From a virus, in IMG/VR virus record IMGVR_UViG_3300047319_001126, positions 1-34,911 of that record: a DNA stretch of 34,911 nucleotides; one strand, given 5' to 3'. Below, in pieces: positions 22,439 to 30,989 of this stretch (positions are counted from its first letter, which is position 1; the number at the start of each line of letters is the position of its first letter). Made by a program: the position numbers and the translations under genes. Below the pieces are notes generated by a model, which worked only from the letters and a program-made list of their open reading frames with translations, was not told the DNA's origin and searched no databases.

Positions 22439-22839
22439 CCCTCACCACCTTCATCCCCGCCCTCGTCGCCTTCTTGCCCCTCGGTGTCACCACCGGCAGA
22501 CCCACCGCTTATCTTGACGAACAGCTTGGCCCCGAACTGGGCAAGCATCGCCTCGATCTGCGGCTTGTTGTCCTCTCCCGCTTTCGACAGGAAGGGACGC
22601 GCAGGCATGTGCTTGGTGCCGAACTCTACAAAGGGCGCATACACTACGGATGTGCCCACATAAGCGGCGTTACCTTGCACGCGCGTAGTGATTGAACGGC
22701 GCAGGGTGCCCGTGCGAACGGGAGCGTTTGCCTGGGCGCCGCGCTGCACTATGAGCGCGGCTTGCTGTAAGGCATCCTTCGCGCTCTTCAGCTCGACGGC
22801 TGCTGCCTTCATGCGCTCCTCGAATACTTTGGGCTTCAT
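22435..22839 (-). CDS. HK97 gp10-family head-tail protein, 134 aa
   Basis: The typical segments are present: helix RMKAAAVELKSAKDALQQAA, then NAPVRTGTLRRSITTRV, YVGTSVVYAPFVEFGTKHMP and ARPFLSKAGEDN. Such proteins join head to tail. The C-terminal 20 residues are an added run of Gly, Glu and Asp. It abuts the connector gene by one base. Confidence 0.9.
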   Translation of the reverse strand: MKPKVFEERMKAAAVELKSAKDALQQAALIVQRGAQANAPVRTGTLRRSITTRVQGNAAYVGTSVVYAPFVEFGTKHMPARPFLSKAGEDNKPQIEAMLAQFGAKLFVKISGGSAGGDTEGQEGDEGGDEGGEG

Positions 22840-23430
22840 CTAAGCGATCCCCGTAAGCGCTCGGTACTTGTTGCGGATAAGGTCGAGGATCTCTTTCTGG
22901 CGATTGGTCCAGGCATGACGGTAGCCCACAGCGATGCCGCCGGCCCCCTCCACACCGATGATGTCTGTGAAGCCGCCCTTCTCGCGTTCTTTGAACAGGT
23001 TGATGACGACCTCGACGCCCACCTCTTTGACCGAGGGGGGCCATGCGCCGTATCCCCAGTTCGCGGTGACTACGTAACGCTGCGGGTAGAAGCCGCGCTG
23101 CTCAGGCCACCAGCTCTGTAGATAGAGGTCGCCATCGGGTTGTTCCACCCAGTTAGGTACTTGCTGGGCGGATGCGCCCACGGGCACTTCGGGCAGCACG
23201 GAGGTTACGGTGCCTATCTGGTGAGGAGGCAGCGACAGCCAGGGCGTGCCCTTGCCGTAGGCAATGAAAGTAGTCGCGCTCGTATAGTCGGCGAAGGTGA
23301 AGCCCAGATACAACTCGACCATGTCCTGCACTTTCGTGCAGAGGTCAGCCAGCAGCGTATCATACGCGCTGGTGCCGGCTACCTGGTCGAGGTAGAGCTT
23401 GACGTCTGAGGTTGTTACGAGTGCGGCCAT
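22840..23430 (-). CDS. Head-tail connector (gp6-like), 196 aa
   Basis: The N-terminal VTTSDVKLYLDQVAGTSAYD followed by LLADLCTKVQDMVELYLGF is the helical start of the gp6/Phage_connect_1 family. Downstream strands with PPHQIGTVTSVLPEVP and RYVVTANWGYGAWPPSVKEV fit the usual fold. It forms the ring between the portal and tail. It overlaps the small 23430-23612 gene end by one base. Confidence 0.85.
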   Translation of the reverse strand: MAALVTTSDVKLYLDQVAGTSAYDTLLADLCTKVQDMVELYLGFTFADYTSATTFIAYGKGTPWLSLPPHQIGTVTSVLPEVPVGASAQQVPNWVEQPDGDLYLQSWWPEQRGFYPQRYVVTANWGYGAWPPSVKEVGVEVVINLFKEREKGGFTDIIGVEGAGGIAVGYRHAWTNRQKEILDLIRNKYRALTGIA

Positions 23431-23612
23431 TACTTCTTGTTAGTCCTCTTTATCTTGCCGGTCTTGTCGTCGGGGGGTGAAAGCACAGCCTTGTTCTGAG
23501 GTGGCGCTTTCACCGCCTTGACCTTCACCCGGATTGCAGCGCTCTCGTCGTCACAGTCAACCTGCTGGCCGTCTGCATCAAAACAAAAGCGCTGCTTCGT
23601 GTGAGCGATCAC
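23430..23612 (-). CDS. Hypothetical basic protein, 60 aa
   Basis: A GTG start shares a base with the stop of the 23612-24145 gene (TAGTG). The N-terminus holds FCFDADGQQVDCDDES, two cysteines with acidic residues; the rest is Lys-rich and likely unstructured (KVKAVKAPPQNKAVLSPPDD, then KTGKIKRTNKK). Not recognised. It lies between a probable head decoration gene and the connector gene. Confidence 0.6.
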   Translation of the reverse strand: MIAHTKQRFCFDADGQQVDCDDESAAIRVKVKAVKAPPQNKAVLSPPDDKTGKIKRTNKK

Positions 23613-24145
23613 TATGACTGGCTACCCACAACCACCCAGGTCGGCGGGTTGGCCGATGTGGTGATGTAGAGCTTGCCGTTGGTCGTGTCGGACAGGATAG
23701 CCCCGCGCACCGCTCCGCGAGCCGTTGCGTCTACGCCAGGCGTAGTCTCAGCAATGGCCAGCGTGGGCGATGTGCCCGTCAGCGAGTTGTTGGCGACGGT
23801 CATTGTATTGACCGCCTTCTTGGACAGCGGGGAGCCCGAGAAGGTCAGGAGCACCGTGCCGATGCCCGCTGTGAGCGTGCCCGCGGTGGCCACGATCGCG
23901 GATGCCCCACCGTTGGACAGGCCGTCAAGCGCCGTGTTCAGGTTGGACAACAGCGTACCGTTGGTGGCTGACCAGGTGACGGCTGCTGTCTGCACGCCGT
24001 CAAGCGCGAGCTTATAGGTGCCGCCTGTGGGCGTGCCGCCTATGGTGAGCGTCTGCACCTCGTTGGTGCCCGCTGAGGGGGCGCCGGCGGATGTGTGTAC
24101 GCCGATGCTACCCTCGATCATGTTAGTGAGTTCAATCAATGCCAT
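23612..24145 (-). CDS. Ig-like head decoration-type protein, 177 aa
   Basis: The stretch EVQTLTIGGTPTGGTYKLAL-DGVQTAAVTWSATNGTLL is a beta-sandwich common in phage capsid and tail proteins; a C-terminal part ends GKLYITTSANPPTWVVVG. It follows the capsid gene by 12 bases and has a strong GGAGG before the ATG at 24145. A role in head decoration or surface attachment fits the position. There is no enzymatic motif. Confidence 0.6.
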   Translation of the reverse strand: MALIELTNMIEGSIGVHTSAGAPSAGTNEVQTLTIGGTPTGGTYKLALDGVQTAAVTWSATNGTLLSNLNTALDGLSNGGASAIVATAGTLTAGIGTVLLTFSGSPLSKKAVNTMTVANNSLTGTSPTLAIAETTPGVDATARGAVRGAILSDTTNGKLYITTSANPPTWVVVGSQS

Positions 24146-24156
24146 CTTGGGCCTCC

Positions 24157-25389
24157 TTACACGCCTGTGACTTTGCAGAAAGCTGCGGGGCGGTAGATTT
24201 CCAGGGACAGCCTTTCCTCGATCACGGCCAGCACGAGGTTCTTCACGGCGAAGTCGCTGTGCTGATCGTAGATGCGCAAGGTCACGCCTGTGCGGCGGGA
24301 GATATGGGAGTACATCCCGAAGTCGCCCACCAGGATTGTGTTCTCTGTCTCAGCAGGCGTGATGATGAGGGGCTTGCCCCACAGTCGCTCAATCTGCACG
24401 TCGTAGGGATTGCCCCACACGTAACGACCGAGGCCGTCCTGAAGTGTGGCTACGTCCACCCAATCATTGGGGTGGATCACGATGCCGTCAGGCTCCGCGA
24501 AGCCAGGAGTAGAACCGCCGGCGCGGATGTCTGTCATGGCCTTGTACACGGCTGTCGGCGTAGGATCGCCGCCCTTTGCCTGGGTCTGCGTGCCGGACCT
24601 GTGCAGGAAGCCGTCCAGGTGGGAGCCCGTGCCGTCGCCGGTCAGAAGCTCAACCTCTTCGGCCAACTGAAGCATAAGGCCCAGCCGGGAGTTGATGAAC
24701 GCCTGCGCCTGCGGCACGTCCTCCAGCTGCTCTTCAGAGATGGGCAGTGAGTTGGCGATCTTCACGACGGGGGAGGTGCGCTCGGTGAAGGCCAGCGCGC
24801 TCTCAGGCTTTGTGCCCGCTTCAGCCACGACCGCCGCGTTATTGGTGAACGTGGTCTCTTCCATGTACTTGATCGAGGACAGAACGGTGGGGTCTTGCGG
24901 GATCAGGTCAGCCACTACGGGCCGGCGCTGACCGGAGGGGATCACGATGTTCGTCCTGGGGTTGGCAGGCGCCCAGCCGGCCGAGGTGAGGAAGTTGGTC
25001 TTCTGCTGCATGAACGCGCCGTAGTCGAAACCGGGCATCTCTACGGTGCCCCTGAAGGCGCCCTTTGCCTCTCGATAACCAGCGTTCTGCGCGAACAGCT
25101 CACCGAGGCTCTTCTGGTTGTCGTTAGTGGGGCGGGAGCCGTCTCCGAAGCCGATGTTGTTGACGGGCGTATTGAGGAAGTTCATCCTGTCGTTGTTCTT
25201 GGTTGCGATGTCGAGCACGCTCTGAGCCTCTACGCGCTCGTCCTCGATGCGGTTCAGTTCTTCGTTGCGCTTCTTGATCTCTACCAGGTCATCCGAAGTG
25301 AAGGACTTGGTAGATACGTCGCCCATGAACTCCTGGAGCTCACGGGTCTTTGCGGCCAATTTATCGGCCAGCTCTTGTGCCTTGTTCAT
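24157..25389 (-). CDS. Major capsid protein, HK97 fold, 410 aa
   Basis: The N-terminal 95 residues are a charged helical delta-domain (MNKAQELADKLAAKTRELQE; IKKRNEELNRIEDERVEAQS), expected to be removed by the prohead protease. The HK97 core follows: the VVADLIPQDPTVLSSIKYME segment, LPISEEQLEDVPQAQAFINS, the spine GIVIHPNDWVDVATLQDGLG and the C-terminal DFAVKNLVLAVIEERLSLEI. It overlaps the protease stop (ATGA, 25386-25389), as in most HK97-type operons. Confidence 0.95.
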   Translation of the reverse strand: MNKAQELADKLAAKTRELQEFMGDVSTKSFTSDDLVEIKKRNEELNRIEDERVEAQSVLDIATKNNDRMNFLNTPVNNIGFGDGSRPTNDNQKSLGELFAQNAGYREAKGAFRGTVEMPGFDYGAFMQQKTNFLTSAGWAPANPRTNIVIPSGQRRPVVADLIPQDPTVLSSIKYMEETTFTNNAAVVAEAGTKPESALAFTERTSPVVKIANSLPISEEQLEDVPQAQAFINSRLGLMLQLAEEVELLTGDGTGSHLDGFLHRSGTQTQAKGGDPTPTAVYKAMTDIRAGGSTPGFAEPDGIVIHPNDWVDVATLQDGLGRYVWGNPYDVQIERLWGKPLIITPAETENTILVGDFGMYSHISRRTGVTLRIYDQHSDFAVKNLVLAVIEERLSLEIYRPAAFCKVTGV

Positions 25390-26618
25390 CTCGTTGTTAC
25401 TCCTCTGCGCGCGGTGTCGCGCCTGACCATAGACAGGATTGCATCCTGGATAAGTTGATTGCTCTTTTCTTTTTCTGCGTTGTCGCTCCCCTCTTTCGGC
25501 TTGGGTGAAGCCCCGGCCAAGAGCTTCTCCAGCTTGGAGGCGAGCGTTGCGAGCTGTGTCTTGAGGTCGTCAAGCTCGCTCATATTGGCCGCGCTAAGGA
25601 CACGGCCCTCTTTGGTACGCATATTGGCGCGCTTCTCGGCCCGAACCACTATCGAACGCGCGGCGTCAGCCACCGCGTGCAAGCCCGCTGCGAAGCCCGA
25701 CCCGTCAACCAGGCCGTTCTTGCGTGCGCTTCGGTTCCTGCCTGAGTAGCCCATACCGTTAGGCATACCCATTTGTGCTGTTTGGTCGTCGCCTTCTTCG
25801 GCGGCTTGATCCTCGTTCGTGTCCTCTGCGATGTCAGCGGCGATGATAGAAGCCTTCAGCCTGGCGGCGAACTCGTCCACGGCCTCTGATACATTGCCCG
25901 CGAAGTCGAAAGGCAGCATGAGTGTCTCTGCCGCTTCGTCTTGCTCCTGTATGTCCTCCAGGACCGAACAGAACACGCACCAAAGATTCCACGGGTTGTT
26001 GGTCATCTCGGCCAGCTCGTCCTCGTATGCGCCTTTGACGTTCAATCGGCTAGCTCCACTTTTCACAGACGTAACCTCCGCGCTGCGTAACATGGGCAGC
26101 GAAACAATCGAGCCTTCATAGAGCTCGACTTTGGGGAGTACTCGCACACGGGCGAACTTGGTCGCTTTCGCCAGGTTCTGCTGAACCAGGTCAGGCGATG
26201 AATATTGCGGTAACTGCTCGGCATAGTCTTTGGGAAAGATGAACACGGGCGGCGCAGTAGGCTCGTAGCCGATAGACATATAGACACCAAGCCCGGCGTC
26301 TATGCGCTCCTGCGCCTTCGTTCGTACTAGCTGCGAGTCGGGGGTTGAGTGGTACTTGAAGGCCACATACAGACCGGCCTTATCCTGCTTGGCAGACACG
26401 GGGTATCCTGGGAGCTTAGAGAAGGTCCAGTCATGCGAATCAGCACCGAAGCCCCGCTGGAGGAACTGAGGTATGGTATCGGTAAATGCGCCGGCTGCTA
26501 CAATGTCGCCGCCGTCGTCCAGCTCTCCGAACTTGGAAAGATAGCCTTCCCAGCCGCCCGGGCCATCGGATACAGCTTTGAAGTCTGCCAGGTTTATGTA
26601 CTTGGTTTCTTTGGTCAT
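25386..26618 (-). CDS. HK97-type prohead protease with scaffold-like extension, 410 aa
   Basis: Residues 1-190 match the U35/S78 prohead protease: GWEGYLSKFGELDDGGDIV, H62 in ADSHDWTFSKLPGYP, and S115 in GVYMSIGYEP as candidate catalytic residues. Past residue 200 come an acidic region, a Met/Gly-rich stretch (QMGMPNGMGYSGRNR) and a coiled coil (MSELDDLKTQLATLASKLEK), together resembling a scaffold. It matures the capsid and may guide its assembly. It is about twice the length of a lone protease. A terminator lies just upstream, at 26647-26687. Confidence 0.85.
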   Translation of the reverse strand: MTKETKYINLADFKAVSDGPGGWEGYLSKFGELDDGGDIVAAGAFTDTIPQFLQRGFGADSHDWTFSKLPGYPVSAKQDKAGLYVAFKYHSTPDSQLVRTKAQERIDAGLGVYMSIGYEPTAPPVFIFPKDYAEQLPQYSSPDLVQQNLAKATKFARVRVLPKVELYEGSIVSLPMLRSAEVTSVKSGASRLNVKGAYEDELAEMTNNPWNLWCVFCSVLEDIQEQDEAAETLMLPFDFAGNVSEAVDEFAARLKASIIAADIAEDTNEDQAAEEGDDQTAQMGMPNGMGYSGRNRSARKNGLVDGSGFAAGLHAVADAARSIVVRAEKRANMRTKEGRVLSAANMSELDDLKTQLATLASKLEKLLAGASPKPKEGSDNAEKEKSNQLIQDAILSMVRRDTARRGVTTR

Positions 26619-26646
26619 CGCCGCTTCGGTCCTTTACGCAGGCAAG

Positions 26647-26687
26647 CAAAAAGAGAGCCGCCCCCGGTATCGGGGATGGCTCTCTTT
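26647..26687 (-). terminator. Rho-independent terminator ending the moron-like unit
   Basis: AAAGAGAGCC and GGCTCTCTTT (26687-26678 and 26659-26650) form a 10-bp stem, with an inner CCCCGATACCGGGG hairpin, and TTTTTGC follows on the minus strand. It lies between the zinc-ribbon ORF and the protease gene start at 26618, so it should end the short transcript and attenuate late transcripts. Confidence 0.85.
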
Positions 26688-26726
26688 GGAGCTTGGTCTG
26701 GGCCTCAGCGGGCCTTGTTTATTCTG

Positions 26727-26879
26727 TTATCGAGGTAACGTTAGTATATTTTCTACGTTACAATTTCGGCACTTATGATGATACTCTCCGGTGCTATCCG
26801 CCGTATACTTGGCAATTAAGCGACCGCACACACGGCAGCGCCACTCAAGCAATATGACTTTTACACCTGTCTGTATCAT
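26727..26879 (-). CDS. Com-like zinc-ribbon ORF, 50 aa, moron-like
   Basis: C15-x2-C18 and C37-x2-C40 (WRCRVCGRLIAKY; YHHKCRNCNVENI) form a small zinc ribbon of the plan of phage Mu Com, an mRNA-binding translational activator. The ATG at 26879 has GAGGGG upstream but lies inside the -10 box of the local promoter, so translation from that start needs read-through mRNA; a TTG at codon 10 could serve the local transcript. The stretch is visibly more AT-rich than its neighbours and has its own promoter and terminator. Confidence 0.65.
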   Translation of the reverse strand: MIQTGVKVILLEWRCRVCGRLIAKYTADSTGEYHHKCRNCNVENILTLPR

Positions 26880-26903
26880 AATCCCCTCATGCTGCCATGT
26901 CAA
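26875..26903 (-). promoter_or_regulatory. Near-consensus promoter inside the late operon
   Basis: TTGACA (26903-26898), a 17-base spacer and TATGAT (26880-26875) on the minus strand. The start would be near 26868, giving a transcript of about 220 bases to the terminator. It overlaps the start codon of the zinc-ribbon ORF. Confidence 0.75.
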
Positions 26904-26906
26904 TAG

Positions 26907-27461
26907 TTAGTCCACAACAGGCGCGAACGCCCTGGTGCAGTTGGGGTGAGCTATCGGGTTGGCCTCCGCATCCTCTAAGCTCCATATCTGCCCGTCCGCC
27001 TCTGAGCACTCAGCGTCGCCGTCGCCGTCCATCACTTCGACCTTATCCACCTTGGCCTCTCGGTAGGACATCACGGCGCCCACGTTGTAGGCTGTGGCTG
27101 TCTCACTCCTGGCTATCGTCTCCGAGCGGCTGGTGGAGGATGTGATGCCGTAATCCCTGATCTGCTTTGCTATCTCGTCTGTGCTCGGTGTCTTGTCTGC
27201 TGAGAAGGCTCGGTCGAGCAGCCCACGCAGGTCATCCTTTGTGCTGTCGGCCATACCCGTAACCCGCTTGGCGAGGTCTTTCACTGTGGCCTGGACGTGT
27301 GGGTTCTTGACGTCGAAGGCGCCCAGCACCGAGAGCTTATCGCCGGCATCACCCCAGGCTATCTCCAGGAGGTCTATGTACTGAGGCACCATGACATCCA
27401 CCATGTTAGAGGCGTGCTCGTCCCAGTCTACTTCGTCAAGGATGTCGGTGGTGGCGGTCAT
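26907..27461 (-). CDS. Head morphogenesis protein, MuF/SPP1 gp7-like, 184 aa
   Basis: RSETIARSETATAYNVGAVM is the signature of the Mu F/SPP1 gp7 family, followed by KVEVMDGDGDAECSEADGQI and ANPIAHPNCTRAFAPV, with Cys and His as a possible metal site. The N-terminus is helical. This protein is shorter than many relatives. It acts at the portal vertex inside the head. The ATG overlaps the portal stop (ATGA, 27458-27461). Confidence 0.88.
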   Translation of the reverse strand: MTATTDILDEVDWDEHASNMVDVMVPQYIDLLEIAWGDAGDKLSVLGAFDVKNPHVQATVKDLAKRVTGMADSTKDDLRGLLDRAFSADKTPSTDEIAKQIRDYGITSSTSRSETIARSETATAYNVGAVMSYREAKVDKVEVMDGDGDAECSEADGQIWSLEDAEANPIAHPNCTRAFAPVVD

Positions 27462-28981
27462 GCTTTATCAGCCGCCTCATCATACACGCGCTTTATCTCA
27501 GCTTTGACCTCAGAGGCAATAGCAGCCTCCACCAGCTCGCGCTGGGGCTTCTTGGCGGCTTTGCTCTGGTGTCCGTTGCCGTTGCCGTTGCCGTTCAGAT
27601 AGAGCGGGGCAGATCGACCGGCGAGCCCCGGTAATGTCTCGGCAGGAGCGCTTGTGTCGGCTACGTCCTGACCTATCGGCCCGTCCTTCGTGAAGTACAC
27701 GTCGTCTGAGCCGTCTGTTTCGGGCTTGAGGCCAATGCGTATCTTGGCCTGCGCGCGCGTGATAACGCCCTTCGAGTACAGGTCGGCTGTGCTCTGTTCG
27801 CGGGCCTCTACGTTGCCCCTGAGCACGCTAATGTGCGATGTATCGAACTCCAGTGTCTCGGCGTCTTTTGAGGTGAAATCGGGCAGCGTTTGTATGTCTA
27901 TCTCCTCAGCCCATGACGCAAGGGTGGGGATGATGTTGTCGTCATATGCACGACGGATAGCATCGTCCGCGTTGGAGTATGTGTTCCTGTCCAGCCCTGC
28001 CCCCAAGCCCGCCACGGATGCGGGCACACCCAACAGAGCAGCCACACGCTCTTCGCTGATCTTGCGGTTCTCCCTTGTGGACATCTTGGTGGGGTCACTC
28101 GCGGGGAAGGCGAAGTTGAGTGGCACATCCTCCACCAGCCACTTGCCGCGCTCGTCGCCCGTTGTGAGCGCCTGCAGCTCCGCCTTCAGCTTGTCCACGT
28201 TGTTGATCGGCAAGTCCTCAGAGCCGGAGGATACAATGCCGCCTACCACGCCCAGGTTGCGGAACATGGTGGCTGAGTACCTGGAGGCTTCGTTATCGGT
28301 GAACACATCGCGCAGGGCAGACGCCAGGGGGGCCATGCCGAGCATCCCGTTGTATGCAGAGAACGACCACCGGAAGTGGACGATGTCCTCTACGGGCACA
28401 TCAAACCACTGGCCCATTGTCCCGCCCGTCCTACGCCAAACCTGATACTTGGTGACGAAGTCCTCGTCAGACAAGCGAACGGGGCGGATGGTCCAATGAG
28501 GCTCATACCAGTATTGGATCACCTGGCCGGCTCCGTTGCGTATCTTGCGCCAGTAGGCGTTCCCGTCCCAGTAATACGAGCAGACGGTGGCCCTCAAAAG
28601 CTGAGTGCCTGAATAGAACGGGTTGGGCCGCTTGAGCATCCTGGTGAACGGGTGGTTCTCCACGGGCACCTCACCGTCATCACCGGGCACGACTACACGC
28701 GGGGTAGCTTTGGGCAAGTTACGCATCAGCCAGTTCATGCAGGCCATTACGGCGCTGTTGTCTATCAGGTCGCCGGCCTCGACTGCGTACTGGATGCGCC
28801 CTCCGTAGGTGCCGGCGGGATACATGGGCACGGTGGGTGCTGACCAGTTATTCAGCATGAGGTTCTGGTAAGGGTCTACCTGAAAGAGGTGATCGTCGCC
28901 CGCCTTGCGCTGCCTCTGTGGGTCCCCGTTGGGACCATAGAGGAATCGCTCGACAATATTGGGCTTACTACGCTGCGGCAT
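27458..28981 (-). CDS. Portal protein, HK97-type, 507 aa
   Basis: It has features of the Phage_portal family: ALDNSAVMACMNWLMRNLPK-like VMACMNWLMRNLPKATP, HPFTRMLKRPNPFYSGTQLL, RATVCSYYWDGNAYWRKIRN, VEDIVHFRWSFSAYNGMLGM, PLASALRDVFTDNEASRYSA and ISEERVAALLGVPASVAGLG. The C-terminus has an NGNGNGNGH run, encoded by CCGTTG repeats, and a helical end. It forms the dodecameric channel for DNA. It is preceded by the terminase gene and a small overlapping gene. Confidence 0.95.
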   Translation of the reverse strand: MPQRSKPNIVERFLYGPNGDPQRQRKAGDDHLFQVDPYQNLMLNNWSAPTVPMYPAGTYGGRIQYAVEAGDLIDNSAVMACMNWLMRNLPKATPRVVVPGDDGEVPVENHPFTRMLKRPNPFYSGTQLLRATVCSYYWDGNAYWRKIRNGAGQVIQYWYEPHWTIRPVRLSDEDFVTKYQVWRRTGGTMGQWFDVPVEDIVHFRWSFSAYNGMLGMAPLASALRDVFTDNEASRYSATMFRNLGVVGGIVSSGSEDLPINNVDKLKAELQALTTGDERGKWLVEDVPLNFAFPASDPTKMSTRENRKISEERVAALLGVPASVAGLGAGLDRNTYSNADDAIRRAYDDNIIPTLASWAEEIDIQTLPDFTSKDAETLEFDTSHISVLRGNVEAREQSTADLYSKGVITRAQAKIRIGLKPETDGSDDVYFTKDGPIGQDVADTSAPAETLPGLAGRSAPLYLNGNGNGNGHQSKAAKKPQRELVEAAIASEVKAEIKRVYDEAADKA

Positions 28982-29168
28982 TACGATTCTCCCTTGCCAC
29001 TCTACGGTTCAACGCTGCATAATACCGTCTTGCGAAAAAGGCAGGCAAAAAGTCAAGCCAATAGCTCGCCTTGTCATCAGGGCATAATGTATTCCAAAGC
29101 CACCCGGCTCTCATTTCGCACCAGTACCAGCATTCTTCAGCGATTGCTTCACGCAGCTTGCGATGCAT
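28968..29168 (-). CDS. Small overlapping protein, 66 aa
   Basis: The ATG at 29168 has AGAGG nine bases upstream; the ends overlap terminase and portal. The product is rich in Trp, Tyr and Arg (ECWYWCEMRAGWLWNTLCPD; FLPAFFARRYYAALNRRVAR). Its last codons carry the portal Shine-Dalgarno, GGGAG. Not recognised. Confidence 0.55.
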   Translation of the reverse strand: MHRKLREAIAEECWYWCEMRAGWLWNTLCPDDKASYWLDFLPAFFARRYYAALNRRVARENRNAAA

Positions 29169-30573
29169 CTTGTTCATCCTCTTGTGTCTCTGCTAACTGT
29201 CCCGCCCTCATCAGCGGCCTCGTGGATACCTCGGCTGCGTCTCCCAGGTCGTCGTGATCGCCATCGGGCAGCGCGTGCATATGCTTCAGGAACATCTCAT
29301 TCCACGGGCCTGCCACTAGTTTCACGTTACCCGCCAATGTCTGGGCTGCCAAAGGCTTGAGGCGGGTGATTTTGTCACCTTGCGGCCTCACACCGCGGGC
29401 ATCGTAGCCGGACATCAGGCGCACGAGAGTGAGGTTGTCCCGCTTGCCCGATGCTCCCGGCTCTCGCTCCCATCTCACGCGGTAAGTGCCGGCCTCGCTT
29501 TGTGCGTGCTGTGCGTGCTGGATAGTCGTGTTGAGCATTACCCGGTTTACTTCGGCTGGACCCACTCTCATTTGCTGCGCGTCCAGGATATAAAGCGTGC
29601 CGTGCACCAGCTTTGAAAACACGTTCGCTGTATAGTCAGGGTCATCCCCCGCGCTCTTCTTCTCGGTGGCCGCCAGGTCCCAGCCGTCAGAGAACTCCCC
29701 GCCGGCGGGAGCAGCATCGACAATCTCAAACCAGCCCCGATTGAACACCTTGCCCGCTGTGGCCCGAACCTTCCAGTTACCGTGAAGAAGGCGCTGCTGG
29801 TCCACGTAGTCTTGAGCCAGCAGGTTCGCCCTGTAGCCGGGGTCACGCTCTGTGAGGATCGGGTTGTCCTCCAGCTTGGCGGGGATGAAGGTCACGCTCT
29901 TGGGCTGGTCAGGCTCCAGCTCGGGATGCTCTGCCAGCAGTTCCGCTCGGGTGTCAGCCCATAGCCACTCCTGGCCATTGCGAGCAAACCACCGGATATG
30001 GCCGGCGCGTGCCTCGATGGGCAGGCCGGTATCCTGGTCAATCCACCACTCCACGAAACGAGCTACCCAACTATCAGGGTCGGGGTTGACTGTGGCTCTC
30101 ATGTAAGGGCGAACGCCGCAAGTCGAGCGGTTGCGGGAGAGCATATAAAAGAACACGCGCTCGGCGTGCTCCTCTAACTGGTCAAACATGATAAGCGGTA
30201 TCTGCGCGCCCTTCCAGCCCTCTACGTCACGAGCGTAATGCATATGCGAGAAGGAGATTTTAGCACCGGAAGGGAAGCGCCAGACCATGTCGCTCTCGTT
30301 GGCCAGCGCACCCAAAAGCGGGTAAAGCTCACCGCTTTCGTCCCACAAGCCGCCCTCTCTGGCTATCTGAGGGTAAGTCGTCCTGAAGATCACGGCACCG
30401 AACCTGGGGTTGCTGATGTGTCTAAGAGGTTCAAGGAGAAGGCCGTAAGTCTTACCGCCGCCGGCTGCCCCTCCGAAGATAGCAATATCCGCCGGCGTTG
30501 ACAGGAACATCTCCTGCTTTGGTTGCGGGCGGATTTCTCGCGTCTTGGGCCTGGTCGATAATAGCGTTGTCAC
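29149..30573 (-). CDS. terL: Terminase large subunit, 474 aa
   Basis: The ATPase domain has Walker A GGAAGGGKT (34-42), Walker B LIMFDQLEE (127-135) and a C-motif-like MRATVNPD near 159-165. The nuclease domain begins about 290, with D299 in GWDLAATEKKSAGDDPD and a later acidic cluster in HALPDGDHDDLGDAAEV. It powers DNA packaging and cuts the concatemer. The small terminase gene stop overlaps its ATG (ATGA, 30570-30573). Confidence 0.95.
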   Translation of the reverse strand: MTTLLSTRPKTREIRPQPKQEMFLSTPADIAIFGGAAGGGKTYGLLLEPLRHISNPRFGAVIFRTTYPQIAREGGLWDESGELYPLLGALANESDMVWRFPSGAKISFSHMHYARDVEGWKGAQIPLIMFDQLEEHAERVFFYMLSRNRSTCGVRPYMRATVNPDPDSWVARFVEWWIDQDTGLPIEARAGHIRWFARNGQEWLWADTRAELLAEHPELEPDQPKSVTFIPAKLEDNPILTERDPGYRANLLAQDYVDQQRLLHGNWKVRATAGKVFNRGWFEIVDAAPAGGEFSDGWDLAATEKKSAGDDPDYTANVFSKLVHGTLYILDAQQMRVGPAEVNRVMLNTTIQHAQHAQSEAGTYRVRWEREPGASGKRDNLTLVRLMSGYDARGVRPQGDKITRLKPLAAQTLAGNVKLVAGPWNEMFLKHMHALPDGDHDDLGDAAEVSTRPLMRAGQLAETQEDEQDASQAA

Positions 30574-30947
30574 TCAGGCTTATCTTCTCGCTGATTGTCG
30601 GGCATATACACGTTCACCCCGCCTGTGACTTCAACCTGTTGTTTGGGCATATATTTACCGAGCATCTCGAAATAGGTTTTCTGATGCTGATAAGAGCCAT
30701 TACGAGCTTCGCGCTTGAACGCTTCGACGATGGGCGCGTAGTCGTCTCCGAAATGCTCATCGACTAACTTGTTCACCTCGGCATAGAAGCCCGGCAACTG
30801 CTTCCAGCGCCACAGGGTCATAACGCTCACGCCAATGTCCTCAGCGAACGACTTTTCTGTCGTGGGTAGCCGTTCGTCAGAGGGCAGTGATAACCAATCC
30901 ATAAATTTGCGTTGTTTGATTGTCCAGTTCATAACGTGTTCTAACAT
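30570..30947 (-). CDS. terS: Terminase small subunit, 125 aa
   Basis: It has an N-terminal helix-turn-helix (TTEKSFAEDIGVSVMTLWRW KQL in outline), helices around DEHFGDDYAPIVEAFKREAR, and QKTYFEMLGKYMPKQQVEVT before an unstructured tail, as in small terminases that recognise packaging DNA. The start may be 30947 or the ATG at 30932; neither has a clear ribosome site. The predicted transcription start near 30953 makes 30947 almost leaderless. Confidence 0.85.
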   Translation of the reverse strand: MLEHVMNWTIKQRKFMDWLSLPSDERLPTTEKSFAEDIGVSVMTLWRWKQLPGFYAEVNKLVDEHFGDDYAPIVEAFKREARNGSYQHQKTYFEMLGKYMPKQQVEVTGGVNVYMPDNQREDKPE

Positions 30948-30959
30948 AGTCCCACGGCC

Positions 30960-30989
30960 ATCATATCAGCCTCAGCAGCGCTATGTCAA
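30960..30989 (-). promoter_or_regulatory. Late promoter ahead of terminase
   Basis: TTGACA (30989-30984), an 18-base spacer ending TGA, then TATGAT (30965-30960): a consensus -35, near-consensus -10 and the extended TGn motif. An ACAAACTG motif sits 11 bases upstream of the -35 (31001-31008). From here all following genes to 7004 run in the same direction. Confidence 0.75.

Noticed and set aside
27565-27600. CCGTTG short tandem repeats
   Set aside because: They encode the NGNGNGNG run at the portal C-terminus; a simple low-complexity linker explains them.
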